Of a stretch of 64,000 nt of DNA, positions 26,536 to 34,791 are shown piece after piece (positions within the stretch are counted from its first letter, which is position 1; each line of letters starts with the position of its first letter). A program made the translations under genes and the position numbers. This stretch comes from CAMLHP01 sp035759745. Lineage in GTDB: Bacteria; Gemmatimonadota; Gemmatimonadetes; Gemmatimonadales; GWC2-71-9. The notes beneath the pieces were generated by a model that saw nothing but the letters and a program-made list of their open reading frames with translations, ran no database searches and was not told the origin of the DNA. The stretch is from positions 5,706-69,705 of the forward strand of contig DASTUF010000041.1 of NCBI GenBank assembly GCA_035759745.1. The letters run 5' to 3'.

Positions 26536-26580
26536 GACAGCTGGCAAAGTAGGACAGCTGGCAAACTAGGACAGCTGGAG
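26522..26580 (+). repeat. 17-bp tandem repeat containing the LVIVD gene stop codon
   Basis: Copies start at 26522, 26539, 26556 and (partial) 26573; the consensus is AGCTGGCAAAGTAGGAC. The first copy encodes the protein's C-terminal residues and its TAG stop. The run ends at the first GTGAGAA unit at 26583. Confidence 0.85.
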
Positions 26581-26582
26581 AG

Positions 26583-26641
26583 GTGAGAAGTGAGAATCGG
26601 GGGCAAGGCGCCCTTCTCACTTCTCACTTTTCACTTTTCAC
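26583..26641. repeat. GTGAGAA heptamer repeats in inverted arrangement
   Basis: Two GTGAGAA units (26583-26596) face two TTCTCAC units (26614-26627) and two TTTTCAC units (26628-26641). The inner arms pair perfectly over 14 bp around a 17-nt G/C-rich loop, so the element may act as a terminator for the convergent LVIVD and DUF1428 genes. The last units contain the TGA stop of the DUF1428 gene. Confidence 0.8.
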
Positions 26642-27003
26642 GCTTCCACGATTGTCTTGAAGCCGCCATACAGGAACCGCTTCATGTCGAACGGCATCGA
26701 CTTTCCTGCTTCCATCATCTTGTCCATCCTCGGATCCTTCATCACCCGCTTGTTGACCTGGTCGCGGCTCGACTTCGACTTGTAGTAGATCCACGAGAAT
26801 ACGACCGTCTCTCCCCGCTTGAGCTTGAGCACCTTGGGGAAGGTAGCGCCCATGCCGGTGGGCTTGAGGTCGTCCCCCACGCATTCGATGTATTCGAGCG
26901 CGCCGTGGTCCATCCACACCTTGGCGCCCATGCGCGCCATGCGGCGATACTCGCCAAGCAGTCGCTTCGGTACCACAATCACGAAGCCATCAACGTATGC
27001 CAT
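26638..27003 (-). CDS. DUF1428 (YbaA-like) family protein
   Basis: 121 residues. MAYVDGFVIVVPK start, WMDHGALEY in the middle and a terminal FLYGGFKTIVEA block are diagnostic of DUF1428, a dimeric alpha/beta barrel of unknown role. Full length. Its stop lies inside the heptamer repeat. Confidence 0.87.
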   Translation of the reverse strand: MAYVDGFVIVVPKRLLGEYRRMARMGAKVWMDHGALEYIECVGDDLKPTGMGATFPKVLKLKRGETVVFSWIYYKSKSSRDQVNKRVMKDPRMDKMMEAGKSMPFDMKRFLYGGFKTIVEA

Positions 27004-27054
27004 GTGTCCTCCGAGGCTGAAACTGCGAGAGAAACGTGCCCCGGGAATATTGCA

Positions 27055-27528
27055 TCATCCTCCCACGCATTGCCACACCGCCACCTGGGCGGCGTAGCCG
27101 ATGCGCGGCAGCAGCTGCTCGGCCGCGAGCACGATCCCCCAGAACGCCAGGACGAGCGCCGCCACATGAGCCACCGGACGGCGCATGCGCCATGCGTCGA
27201 TCATGAGCCACCCGGCAGTGAGCATGATCATCCCGACGGCACCAAGATACCCCGCGAGGGGCCAGTCGCAGTCGAAGCGGTAGGGCCACTGCGTCATCAT
27301 CGCGCCCAGCCCCGAGACGAGCAGCAGCCGGAGCCAGAGCATGGCCCCCTCTCGCCGGGCGGACCCGGGCGGCCCACTGACGCGTGATGGTGCGGAAGCT
27401 CGAAGTGATCCGCCGTTCTTCACGGCCGCACGCCGCGACCCGCTGTGCTCATGCCCGATCTGGGCCAGCAGGCGGTCCACTTCCAGTGCCATCGGATCAG
27501 GATCGGGATTGCGAGGTGGCTTGGCCAT
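27055..27528 (-). CDS. Hypothetical membrane protein
   Basis: 157 residues from the ATG at 27528. A polar N-terminal third (about 1-65, Arg/Pro-rich) precedes four hydrophobic segments (about 66-84, 90-108, 116-134 and 138-155). No family recognised. The DUF1428 gene lies 51 bp downstream. Confidence 0.55.
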   Translation of the reverse strand: MAKPPRNPDPDPMALEVDRLLAQIGHEHSGSRRAAVKNGGSLRASAPSRVSGPPGSARREGAMLWLRLLLVSGLGAMMTQWPYRFDCDWPLAGYLGAVGMIMLTAGWLMIDAWRMRRPVAHVAALVLAFWGIVLAAEQLLPRIGYAAQVAVWQCVGG

Positions 27529-27697
27529 GTCACGCCCTGGGCAGGATGCAGAAGGGATGAGCCTGCCCGGCGCGCGCATTTGGCATGCCAGCATGGAGTT
27601 GCACCACTTGTTGCGACCTGCGCTGCATCGACGCCGACCGAGCCCCGGGAACTGCAGGGCCTCGCATATCATCATGCGGGGCCACCGGCAGCGTGCG

Positions 27698-28171
27698 TCA
27701 GGCTTTCAGGAACGTTCCCATCAGCTCGGCGGTCGCGAGCACATGCCCCGCTGTGGCCCGCTCGAACTCGCGCCGGTCCGCATCCGGCCCCAGATCCGGC
27801 AGCATCGTGTCGAGCGCGAAGAGCCGAAAGAAATAGCGGTGCGTCCCCACCGGCGGGCAGGGCCCGTGATATCCGGTCGAGCCTGCATCGGTCCGCGCGT
27901 CGAGCGAGCCGTCCTCGGGCGGCGCGTTACCAGCACCTTCCGGCAGTGACTCCCGCCGCGGCGGGATGTTGTAGCGGATCCAGTGAACCCATACGCGCGT
28001 GGGCGCAGCCGGGTCGGGCGCATCGGGATCGTCCACCAGCAGGGCGAGCGATCGAGTGCCGTCCGGGGGCTTGGTCCAGGCCAGTTCGGGTGAGCGATCA
28101 ATCCCGGTGCAGGTGTGTTCGGCCGGAATGGCTTCGCCCTGGCCGAACGCAGGTGAGGACACCTTCCACAT
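27698..28171 (-). CDS. YbhB/YbcL family PEBP-like protein
   Basis: 157 residues; AAGGAG 8 nt before the ATG decides the start. Visible landmarks: IPAEHTCTGIDRSPELAW, LVDDPDAP, WVHWIRYNIP, GYHGPCPPVGTHRYFF. These are the phosphatidylethanolamine-binding-protein fold motifs (DPDxP, GxHR). Cytosolic, role in bacteria unclear. It starts 2 bp after the preceding gene ends. Confidence 0.9.
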   Translation of the reverse strand: MWKVSSPAFGQGEAIPAEHTCTGIDRSPELAWTKPPDGTRSLALLVDDPDAPDPAAPTRVWVHWIRYNIPPRRESLPEGAGNAPPEDGSLDARTDAGSTGYHGPCPPVGTHRYFFRLFALDTMLPDLGPDADRREFERATAGHVLATAELMGTFLKA

Positions 28172-28173
28172 GT

Positions 28174-28758
28174 TCAGACTCCTTCCTTGCCTCCGACATG
28201 GGCCCAGAGCGCCCGCTCCGCCATCACCGGAGTCCAGTCTTCGCCGAGTTGCGCGACTCGCTTCCGCAGCGCATCCGCGTATCGAGCGTAGTAACCCAGG
28301 GTCCACGCGACGACACCGAGGTCCGGCACCTGGGCCGCCACCAGCTCGTCGAAGAATGGATACGTGTCCGGTGCGTGTGCCGCGGCTACGGCAGATGCCG
28401 TGGCGGGACCCACTCCTCCGAGTTTCACCAGGGCCGAGATCGGCGCGGTGGGATGCGGGACCGCCGCGAGTGCTGCCGCGCTGGCGTCCACCACGGCGGT
28501 GGGAGCATTGCCCTTCACCAGCACCAGGTTCCGCGCCCGCCATACGCCGCGCGCCATCTTCCATTCGGTCAGGCGGACCAGCTCGTCGAGCCGCACATGC
28601 GGTGGGTGACGCGAGGCCATCTGCCCTGGCAACTCGCCGCGGTACCACGTGTCCAGCTCCTCCAGGCGAGTCACGCCCTGCCGAGCCACCACGTCGGGAT
28701 AACGGTCAAGCGCGTCGCGCCAGGCCGCGGGCGACGCTTCCGCCCACAGCCCATTCAT
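28174..28758 (-). CDS. Uncharacterised protein with helix-hairpin-helix-like motif
   Basis: 194 residues. Not recognised by name. Residues about 110-135 read LVKLGGVGPATASAVAAA followed by PFFDELVAA, a pattern like the GVGxxTA hairpin of DNA-glycosylase-fold proteins, though the catalytic Lys/Asp of that family cannot be placed. The rest is helical and Trp/Arg-rich. Coupled to the PEBP-like gene (2-bp gap). A DNA-repair or nucleic-acid-binding role is only inference. Confidence 0.6.
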   Translation of the reverse strand: MNGLWAEASPAAWRDALDRYPDVVARQGVTRLEELDTWYRGELPGQMASRHPPHVRLDELVRLTEWKMARGVWRARNLVLVKGNAPTAVVDASAAALAAVPHPTAPISALVKLGGVGPATASAVAAAHAPDTYPFFDELVAAQVPDLGVVAWTLGYYARYADALRKRVAQLGEDWTPVMAERALWAHVGGKEGV

Positions 28759-28767
28759 TCGACGCTG

Positions 28768-28782
28768 GCCCGATAATCGGGC
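28768..28782. promoter_or_regulatory. 15-bp perfect palindrome, candidate operator
   Basis: GCCCGAT-A-ATCGGGC lies between the divergent starts at 28758 and 28825, where a dimeric regulator could bind. No regulator gene is adjacent. Confidence 0.3.
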
Positions 28783-28824
28783 ATCGTCTCGAAGTACATG
28801 CGGTTATCTTTGATGCAGGAGCCC

Positions 28825-29190
28825 ATGCGCACTCGCTCGGCTCTTCTTCCCGTCACCTGGCAGGTTCGCATGACCAGTCCTCGCCCCATCATCGACCGGG
28901 TTCATGACCGTGTCGCCGCAGCGGCGGCTTCCATTGCCGGGCCGGCCGCCCGGAGCCGGTCGCGCCGCAAGCCGGTGCCCTTCGCCACCGAAAGTCCGCG
29001 CGAGGTGCGAGCCATGAAGCTGGTGTTCCGGGAGATGGGTCGCACCCAGCGCGCCACCCGCCAGGAGCGCGGCCAGGAGCCGTCACCGGCGGTACGCGAA
29101 GCCGCACTCGCCTTCCGGCGCTCTCCCAGCATGCCCGCGCTGGTGCAGGTGGCCTCATCCCTCGACGAGGTGGGTCTCCTGGCCTGGTAG
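28825..29190 (+). CDS. Hypothetical basic protein
   Basis: About 121 residues. The ATG at 28825 is preceded by AGGAG at 5 nt; an ATG at 28870 is an alternative. Arg-rich, with an Ala-rich helix and a conserved-looking C-terminus (MKLVFREMG, REAALAFRRSP, ASSLDEVGLL). No known family. The bidirectional terminator at 29212-29244 follows closely, supporting that this is an expressed unit. Confidence 0.5.
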   Translation: MRTRSALLPVTWQVRMTSPRPIIDRVHDRVAAAAASIAGPAARSRSRRKPVPFATESPREVRAMKLVFREMGRTQRATRQERGQEPSPAVREAALAFRRSPSMPALVQVASSLDEVGLLAW

Positions 29191-29211
29191 CACGCCCGGT
29201 AAGCTACTCGC

Positions 29212-29244
29212 AAAGCGCCCCACGCTATGGCGTGGGGCGCTTTT
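29212..29244. terminator. Bidirectional intrinsic terminator
   Basis: Perfect 11-bp stem (GCGCCCCACGC, loop TATG, GCGTGGGGCGC), extended by A/T pairs, with a T-run on the plus strand and the complementary run on the other. It serves the convergent genes at 28825-29190 and 29225-30463 and overlaps the last codons of the latter. Confidence 0.8.
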
Positions 29245-30463
29245 GCCTTGCTGCTTCCACTGTACTGAACTGCTGCTGCTCCACTGGCGTCGCCACAAAC
29301 GTGACCACCTCGCCGGTCTCGTTCAGCATGACGCGCCCCGTCACCTGCCCCCGGTCATTGATGTCCTGCGCCGACTGAAAGACACCAGGGAAGCCACCTA
29401 CCAGGTCATTGAAGTCATGGATCGCGCCGTCGGCCCACAGGAAGGCGCGTGAACCACTGGCGCCCCCGAACGAAACACCCACGACCACACCGCTGTCGTT
29501 GACGGCGTGGGCCTGGCTGAAGAGGTCGCCCTCGAGCGTGCCCAGCGGAGTGGTCCCGCCCTGCGGTGACCACAGGAAGGCCTGGGCGATGAACTCACCT
29601 TCCGGATCTCCGGGACCTGCCGGGTTGGAGAACCCCACCACGTCGCCGTGCTCGTTGATGTCCATCGGCGTGTGCCACGTGGTGCCGCCCAGATTGCCGA
29701 TCTCGGTGACTTCTCCCTGATCCCACAGCACGGCGTGCCGCGCGCTGAACCGCCCCACTGCGATATCGCACTCCCCTGAAATGCCGACCACCTGCCCCCG
29801 CTGATTGATGGCGGTGGCAGCCGACGTGGAGTCACCCGGAAGTGGCGGAAGTTGCTGCAGCGCGCCGTTCCTGGGCTCCCACAGCACCGCGCGGAACTGC
29901 AGCACCTGTGATTCGCGGCAGGTCGGATCATGCACCGCCGTCTCGGCCCACCCCACTACCTGGCCCCGGTTGTTGACGCCAGTGGCGAAGCTGTGGGTGC
30001 CGCCGAGCGTTGGCATGGCGCTCATGATGTCATCGGCATGCACGAACCCGCGACAGACCCGGTCGCTCTCGCCCAGGAATGCCTCGCAGCTCCACGCCTC
30101 GCCCAGCGAATCCTCCTCGGCGGTTTCCGAAATGCCCGCGACCATGCCGGTGTTGTTGATCCCGGGCCACTGCACCATGCTCGCGGCGCCGCCCAGCGTA
30201 CCCAGGTCGTCGGGAGTGCCGGAGCGCCAGAGCGTGGCGTGACGGCTGCCGTCCTCCAGCAGGGACCAGCCCGCGACCCACCCCTGGTTGCTGATGGCGT
30301 TGCCCCGGCTGGCGGTGCCTCCAAGCGACGCGAAGGTTTCGATATTGAACGCGGGGCCATCACCAGGCTGGGCCGCCAGTGCCGTGGGTCGGGTTGTCGC
30401 CGCGTCCCCACCGCAGCCGGCTGCGGCAATGCCGATCAGTGACGCACAAATCGAGTTTCGCAT
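29225..30463 (-). CDS. HAF-repeat lipoprotein
   Basis: 412 residues; GGAGG-type site before the ATG at 30463. Lipobox IAAAGC near residue 17. HAF-type repeats recur every 50-60 residues: a LGTLGG or NLGG step, a GINNTG/GVNNRGQVVG/AINQRGQVVG/DINEHGDVVG/AVNDSGVVVG step, and an AFLW or AVLW step. These form an extracellular beta-propeller-like protein of unknown function. Several Cys residues could pair. Transcribed alone. Confidence 0.82.
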   Translation of the reverse strand: MRNSICASLIGIAAAGCGGDAATTRPTALAAQPGDGPAFNIETFASLGGTASRGNAISNQGWVAGWSLLEDGSRHATLWRSGTPDDLGTLGGAASMVQWPGINNTGMVAGISETAEEDSLGEAWSCEAFLGESDRVCRGFVHADDIMSAMPTLGGTHSFATGVNNRGQVVGWAETAVHDPTCRESQVLQFRAVLWEPRNGALQQLPPLPGDSTSAATAINQRGQVVGISGECDIAVGRFSARHAVLWDQGEVTEIGNLGGTTWHTPMDINEHGDVVGFSNPAGPGDPEGEFIAQAFLWSPQGGTTPLGTLEGDLFSQAHAVNDSGVVVGVSFGGASGSRAFLWADGAIHDFNDLVGGFPGVFQSAQDINDRGQVTGRVMLNETGEVVTFVATPVEQQQFSTVEAARQKRPTP

Positions 30464-30570
30464 GCTCGCCTCCGTGTACAGTCCAGTAGTTCCCCACCCT
30501 ACCGTATCCGTCGCACGGGTGCGCGCCGATATCGGCCCTGTAATGGGCGCCATGCCTGGATGCCGCTGAC

Positions 30571-31182
30571 TCAGTCGAGGCTGTCGAGAAACTCCACCGC
30601 GCCGGACTCCACGTCGTACTCCGCACCAACAACGCGCAGGCCTTCCTGCTGACCCAGCTGCTCCAGCACGCCGGATCCGTGGCGCAGGTGGTCCACCGAG
30701 GCGCGAATGTTGAGCTGGATGGCCTGGCGGGAGAGCGCGCCGAGATCGTTCCCCAGCTCGGTGCTCATGAGCGCCTGCACCGACGGCTTCACCCGGTCGA
30801 CGATGGAGCTGAGGTTGCGGGAGCGATTGGCGGCAGGCCGCTGCAGTTCCTCGATTGTCGCCGCGATCGCTCCACACTGGGTGTGACCCAGCACCACCAC
30901 CAGCCGTGTGCCGAACCGCTCGGCGGCAAACTCCACGCTGCCCACCTGCGACGGTGCCACGATGTTGCCGGCCACCCGGATGACGAACAGGTCGCCCAGC
31001 CCCTGGTCAAAGACGAGCTCGGCCGGCACCCGTGCGTCGGAGCAGCCCAGGATGATGGCGATCGGCTCCTGGCCGGTGGTCAGCACCGGCCGGGACGCCA
31101 TGGCGGCCCCACCCTGCACGCAGGCCACGAAACGACGGTTGCCATCCCGCAACCTCGCTAGAGCATCAACTGCAGAAAGCAT
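30571..31182 (-). CDS. Beta-class carbonic anhydrase
   Basis: 203 residues. Zn ligands Cys47, Asp49 (CSDARV), His100 and Cys103 (GHTQCGA) are all present. Catalyses CO2/bicarbonate interconversion in the cytosol. The ATG at 31182 has GGGGAG 5 nt upstream; the frame continues upstream into the AGTC heptamer repeat but that part looks non-coding. Confidence 0.93.
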   Translation of the reverse strand: MLSAVDALARLRDGNRRFVACVQGGAAMASRPVLTTGQEPIAIILGCSDARVPAELVFDQGLGDLFVIRVAGNIVAPSQVGSVEFAAERFGTRLVVVLGHTQCGAIAATIEELQRPAANRSRNLSSIVDRVKPSVQALMSTELGNDLGALSRQAIQLNIRASVDHLRHGSGVLEQLGQQEGLRVVGAEYDVESGAVEFLDSLD

Positions 31183-31206
31183 CCGGCTCCCCAGGTGGAA
31201 GATTCG

Positions 31207-31227
31207 CTCGACTCTCGACTTTCGACT
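31207..31227. repeat. Three 7-bp units (CTCGACT type) in a divergent promoter region
   Basis: Units CTCGACT, CTCGACT, TTCGACT, followed by a diverged CACAACT. They lie 24 bp upstream of the carbonic anhydrase start and just upstream of the TATAAT at 31234. Confidence 0.65.
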
Positions 31228-31239
31228 CACAACTATAAT
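31211..31239 (+). promoter_or_regulatory. Candidate promoter for the acyltransferase operon
   Basis: A perfect TATAAT at 31234-31239 lies only 9 bp before the ATG at 31249, predicting a leaderless or nearly leaderless message. The -35 position falls inside the heptamer repeat and matches the consensus poorly. Confidence 0.45.
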
Positions 31240-31248
31240 TGATCACCC

Positions 31249-32580
31249 ATGTGGCTCCTCCCAGCTTTTGCTCCCCTGGCCCGCCTCTGCGCGTTCGGGT
31301 ATTACCGGATGCGCTATACCGGAGCCCCCGTGCCGGCCGAGGGCCCGGTGCTGTTGGTGGCGAACCATCCCAACTCCCTGCTCGACCCGATGCTGGTCGT
31401 GGCCGCTGCCCGGCGGCAGGTGCGGTTCCTCGCCAAGGCGCCGCTGTTCACTGACCGGAAGATCGGCTGGCTGATCCGCGCATCGGGCGCCATCCCGGTC
31501 TACCGCCGCAGCGACGACCCGTCGCAGATGAACCGCAACGAAGAGATGTTTCGGGCGGTGCACGCGGCCCTCGCCGCGGGCGACGTCGTCGGCATATTTC
31601 CGGAAGGCATCTCGCATACGTCGCCGTCGCTGGCTCCGCTCCGGACCGGTGCTGCCCGGATAGCGCTGGGAGCGGCGGCGCAGCTCGGCGGTGCCTTCCC
31701 GGTAGTCCCGATCGGGCTGGTGTTCCGCAACAAGGATGTGTTCCGCTCCGATGCGCTGGTGGTGCGGGCATCACCGGTGCAATGGGATGACCTGGCCGGC
31801 CTGCCGGAGTCCGACACCGCGGCGGTGGCCGCCCTCACCGAGCGCATCGGCGACGCGCTGGAGCAGGTGACGCTCAACCTGGCGCAGTGGCGGGATGAGC
31901 GGCTGGTCGCCGCTGCACTCGGCATCTGGCAGGCGGAGAACCACGCCCCGCCTGGCAGAACCGACGACATATTCTCGCTCACCGCCACCACTCGCCTTCT
32001 GGGCAGGGTGCGCGCCACCAGCGACACCGAAGGTCTGGCGCTGGCGGAGGATGTGGACGCACACGCCCGCAAGCTGGGTCGGCTCAAGCTTCGGCCCTCT
32101 GACCTGCACCTCGACACCGGGACCGGCAGCGCACTGACCTGGGCAGCAGCCCGGGTGCCGCTGGTGATGCCGCTCGCCGCCATCGTCGCCCTCGCCGGGT
32201 GGATCATCTTCCTGGTGCCTTACCAGCTCACCGGAGTTATCGTGGACCGGCTCAAGCTCGAGCCCGACACCCGCTCGACCTGGAAGCTGCTCGTGGGCCT
32301 CGCGGTGTATATCCTGTGGCTGGTGGCGCTGATCTCGGTTGTGTGGGCCGTGGGCGGCATCGTGATGGCCGTAGTCGCGCTGGTATCGCTTCCGGCGGTG
32401 GGCATGCTGGGGCTGCTGGTGCGCGAGAGCTGGCGCGGATCATGGAAGGACGCGCGGCGCTGGTTCCGGCTGCGCTCACGCAAGGACGTGATGGATGCGC
32501 TTCGTGCCGACCAGGCCGCATTGGGCCGCCGGTTGAGCGCGTTGCAGCAGCGCCTCACTACCACCAAGGGAGCCGCATGA
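31249..32580 (+). CDS. PlsC-like 1-acyl-glycerol-3-phosphate acyltransferase
   Basis: 443 residues. Acyltransferase domain about 25-200: NHPNSLLD (His40, Asp46, an HX5D variant of the usual HX4D), then FPEGISH and VVPIGLVF. The C-terminal half has about three membrane helices (about 300-395). Likely acylates lysophospholipid at the inner membrane. No ribosome site is visible, in line with a leaderless start. ATGA overlap with the next gene shows an operon. Confidence 0.87.
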   Translation: MWLLPAFAPLARLCAFGYYRMRYTGAPVPAEGPVLLVANHPNSLLDPMLVVAAARRQVRFLAKAPLFTDRKIGWLIRASGAIPVYRRSDDPSQMNRNEEMFRAVHAALAAGDVVGIFPEGISHTSPSLAPLRTGAARIALGAAAQLGGAFPVVPIGLVFRNKDVFRSDALVVRASPVQWDDLAGLPESDTAAVAALTERIGDALEQVTLNLAQWRDERLVAAALGIWQAENHAPPGRTDDIFSLTATTRLLGRVRATSDTEGLALAEDVDAHARKLGRLKLRPSDLHLDTGTGSALTWAAARVPLVMPLAAIVALAGWIIFLVPYQLTGVIVDRLKLEPDTRSTWKLLVGLAVYILWLVALISVVWAVGGIVMAVVALVSLPAVGMLGLLVRESWRGSWKDARRWFRLRSRKDVMDALRADQAALGRRLSALQQRLTTTKGAA

Positions 32581-33887
32581 CCACCGCCCCTGCCGCAGCC
32601 GATGCCCTTCCTGCGCGTGACCGCCCCCGTGTCGTCTGGTCGTGGGCACTTTACGACTGGGCCAATTCGGCGTTCACCACCCTGGTGGTCACGTTCATCT
32701 ATGCCACCTACTTCACCCGGTCGTTCGGCAGCGATCCGATTGCGACCTCCAGTTGGTGGGGCCGAGCCGTCTCAATCTCTGCGGTGCTCATCGCGGTGCT
32801 GTCGCCCATCCTGGGTGCGGCCGCCGACCGGGCCGGTGCCCGGAAGCACTTCCTCGCAGTGTCCGCCACCCTCTGCATCCTGGGCACCATCACCCTCGCA
32901 TTCGTCCGCCCCGATACCCCCAACGCAGTCATGCTCGCGCTCACCGCGTTCGTGGTGGCCAATGTGGCGTTCGAGATCGGCAACGTCTTCTACAACTCGT
33001 TCCTGCCCGTCATTACCTCACCCGCGCGGCTCGGGCGGGTCTCGGGGTACGGCTGGGCGCTGGGCTATGCCGGCGGGCTGGTGTGCATGGCAGTCGCGCT
33101 GGTGGGGTTCGTGCAGCCGGACGTGCCGTGGTTCGGGATGTCGAAGGAGGGCGGCTGGAACATCCGCGCCACCAACCTGCTGGTGGCGGGCTGGTTCCTG
33201 GTGTTCGCGCTGCCGCTGTTCCTCAACGTACCCGAGCGCCGGCGCGACCGAGTCCGCTTCGATCCCGTGGCCGCGTTCCGCCAGCTGGGCCAGACCTTTC
33301 GGGACGTACGCCGGTACAGGGAGATCTTCAAGTTCCTGATTGCCCGGCTGATCTACAACGACGGGCTGGTGACGATCTTCGCGTTCGGTGCGATCTATGC
33401 CGGCAACACTTTCGGCATGTCGTTTGCCCAGGTGCTGCTCTTCGGGGTGGCGCTGAACGTGGCCGCCGGAAGTGGCGCCTTCCTGTTCGGGTTCGTGGAT
33501 GACCGCCTCGGCGGCAAGCGCACGATCATGCTGAGCCTCGCTGCCCTGATCGTCGCCACCCTGATCGCAGTCTGGGCGCCAACCTCCGCCTGGCTCTGGG
33601 TGGCGGGCATCCTGATCGGGCTCTTCATCGGCCCCAACCAGTCGGGCTCACGCTCGCTGATGGCGCGTTTCGTACCCGAGAAGCACCAGGCCGAGTTCTT
33701 CGGCTTCTTCGCGTTCTCGGGCAAGGCCACGTCGTTCCTGGCGCCGCTGCTTTATGGCGAGGCATCGCGAGCCTTCGGTTCGCTGCGGGCCGGGGTCGCC
33801 AGCATCCTGATCTTCTTCGTCGTGGGTGCCATCCTGCTTTGGCGGGTGGACGAACAGGCAGGCATCGCGGCGGCTGCGGAGGCATGA
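32577..33887 (+). CDS. MFS transporter, Atg22/UMF1 type
   Basis: 436 residues, about 11-12 membrane helices. The SWALYDWANSAFTTLVVTF opening and the FYNSFLP segment are hallmarks of the Atg22-like (vacuolar amino acid effluxer) MFS family, common in bacteria with unknown substrate. The DRLGGKR loop matches the MFS D-R-G motif. Overlaps the acyltransferase stop by 4 bp. Confidence 0.87.
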   Translation: MTTAPAAADALPARDRPRVVWSWALYDWANSAFTTLVVTFIYATYFTRSFGSDPIATSSWWGRAVSISAVLIAVLSPILGAAADRAGARKHFLAVSATLCILGTITLAFVRPDTPNAVMLALTAFVVANVAFEIGNVFYNSFLPVITSPARLGRVSGYGWALGYAGGLVCMAVALVGFVQPDVPWFGMSKEGGWNIRATNLLVAGWFLVFALPLFLNVPERRRDRVRFDPVAAFRQLGQTFRDVRRYREIFKFLIARLIYNDGLVTIFAFGAIYAGNTFGMSFAQVLLFGVALNVAAGSGAFLFGFVDDRLGGKRTIMLSLAALIVATLIAVWAPTSAWLWVAGILIGLFIGPNQSGSRSLMARFVPEKHQAEFFGFFAFSGKATSFLAPLLYGEASRAFGSLRAGVASILIFFVVGAILLWRVDEQAGIAAAAEA

Positions 33888-33888
33888 C

Positions 33889-34773
33889 ATGACGATCCGC
33901 GTCGAGTTGCTCGCCTTGCTGGTGGCTGCGTCGCTGGGAGCAGCATGCGCATCAGCAGGGACCATGAGTGACGGAGCGCAGTCCTTTGATTCGCTGCGCG
34001 TGATGTCGTTCAACATCCGGTATGGCACCGCGGATGACGGCGCCAACTCGTGGACTCAGCGACGTGAGCTGACGCTGGGCGTGATCCGGGACGACGGGCC
34101 GTCCGTGATTGGAGTGCAGGAGGCGCTCAAGTTTCAGCTGGACGAGATCCGTCAGGCGCTCCCCTGGCTCGGTCAGGTAGGAGTGGGCCGGGAAGACGGC
34201 GTGGAAGCGGGAGAATACTCGGCCATCCTGTACGACCATCGCAGGCTGTCAGTGCAGGACAGCGGCACCTTCTGGCTCTCGGAGACGCCCGAGGTGCCCG
34301 GATCGAAGTCGTGGGGCAACAACATCACCCGCATAGCCACCTGGGCCCGCTTTCGCGAAAGCGGTAGCGGCCGGGAGTTCGTGGTGCTCAACACCCACTG
34401 GGACCATGAGTCCCAGAACGCGCGGGAGAAGAGCGCCGCGCAGATCGTCGTGTGGCTCGAGGGCCATGCCGCGTCGCACCCGGTCATCGTGATGGGCGAT
34501 TTCAACTCGGGCGAGCAGAACCCCGCCTTCCAGGCGTTGATTGCACCCGGCGATCGCGAGGTGCCGCTCAAGGACACCTTTCGGGCCGCGCATCCCGATG
34601 CCACCGTGGTAGGCACCTTCCACGCGTTCAGCGGCAAGCGCGACGGCGACAAGATCGACGCCGTGCTGGTATCGCCCGAGTGGCGGGTGCTGAGCGCGGC
34701 CATCGTCACCACCAATGACAACGGACGCTACCCCTCCGATCACTTCCCGGTGACGGCCACGCTGGGGTTCTGA
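33889..34773 (+). CDS. Endonuclease/exonuclease/phosphatase family lipoprotein
   Basis: 294 residues. Signal with lipobox LGAAC. EEP motifs: VMSFNIRYG, IGVQEALKFQ (metal Glu), LNTHWDHES, VIVMGDFNSG, KIDAVLV and SDHFPVTA (catalytic His). Secreted members hydrolyse phosphodiesters of nucleic acids, sugars or lipids; substrate unknown. It starts 1 bp after the transporter stop. Confidence 0.88.
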   Translation: MTIRVELLALLVAASLGAACASAGTMSDGAQSFDSLRVMSFNIRYGTADDGANSWTQRRELTLGVIRDDGPSVIGVQEALKFQLDEIRQALPWLGQVGVGREDGVEAGEYSAILYDHRRLSVQDSGTFWLSETPEVPGSKSWGNNITRIATWARFRESGSGREFVVLNTHWDHESQNAREKSAAQIVVWLEGHAASHPVIVMGDFNSGEQNPAFQALIAPGDREVPLKDTFRAAHPDATVVGTFHAFSGKRDGDKIDAVLVSPEWRVLSAAIVTTNDNGRYPSDHFPVTATLGF

Positions 34774-34791
34774 GGGGGGAAAGGAACCTGC

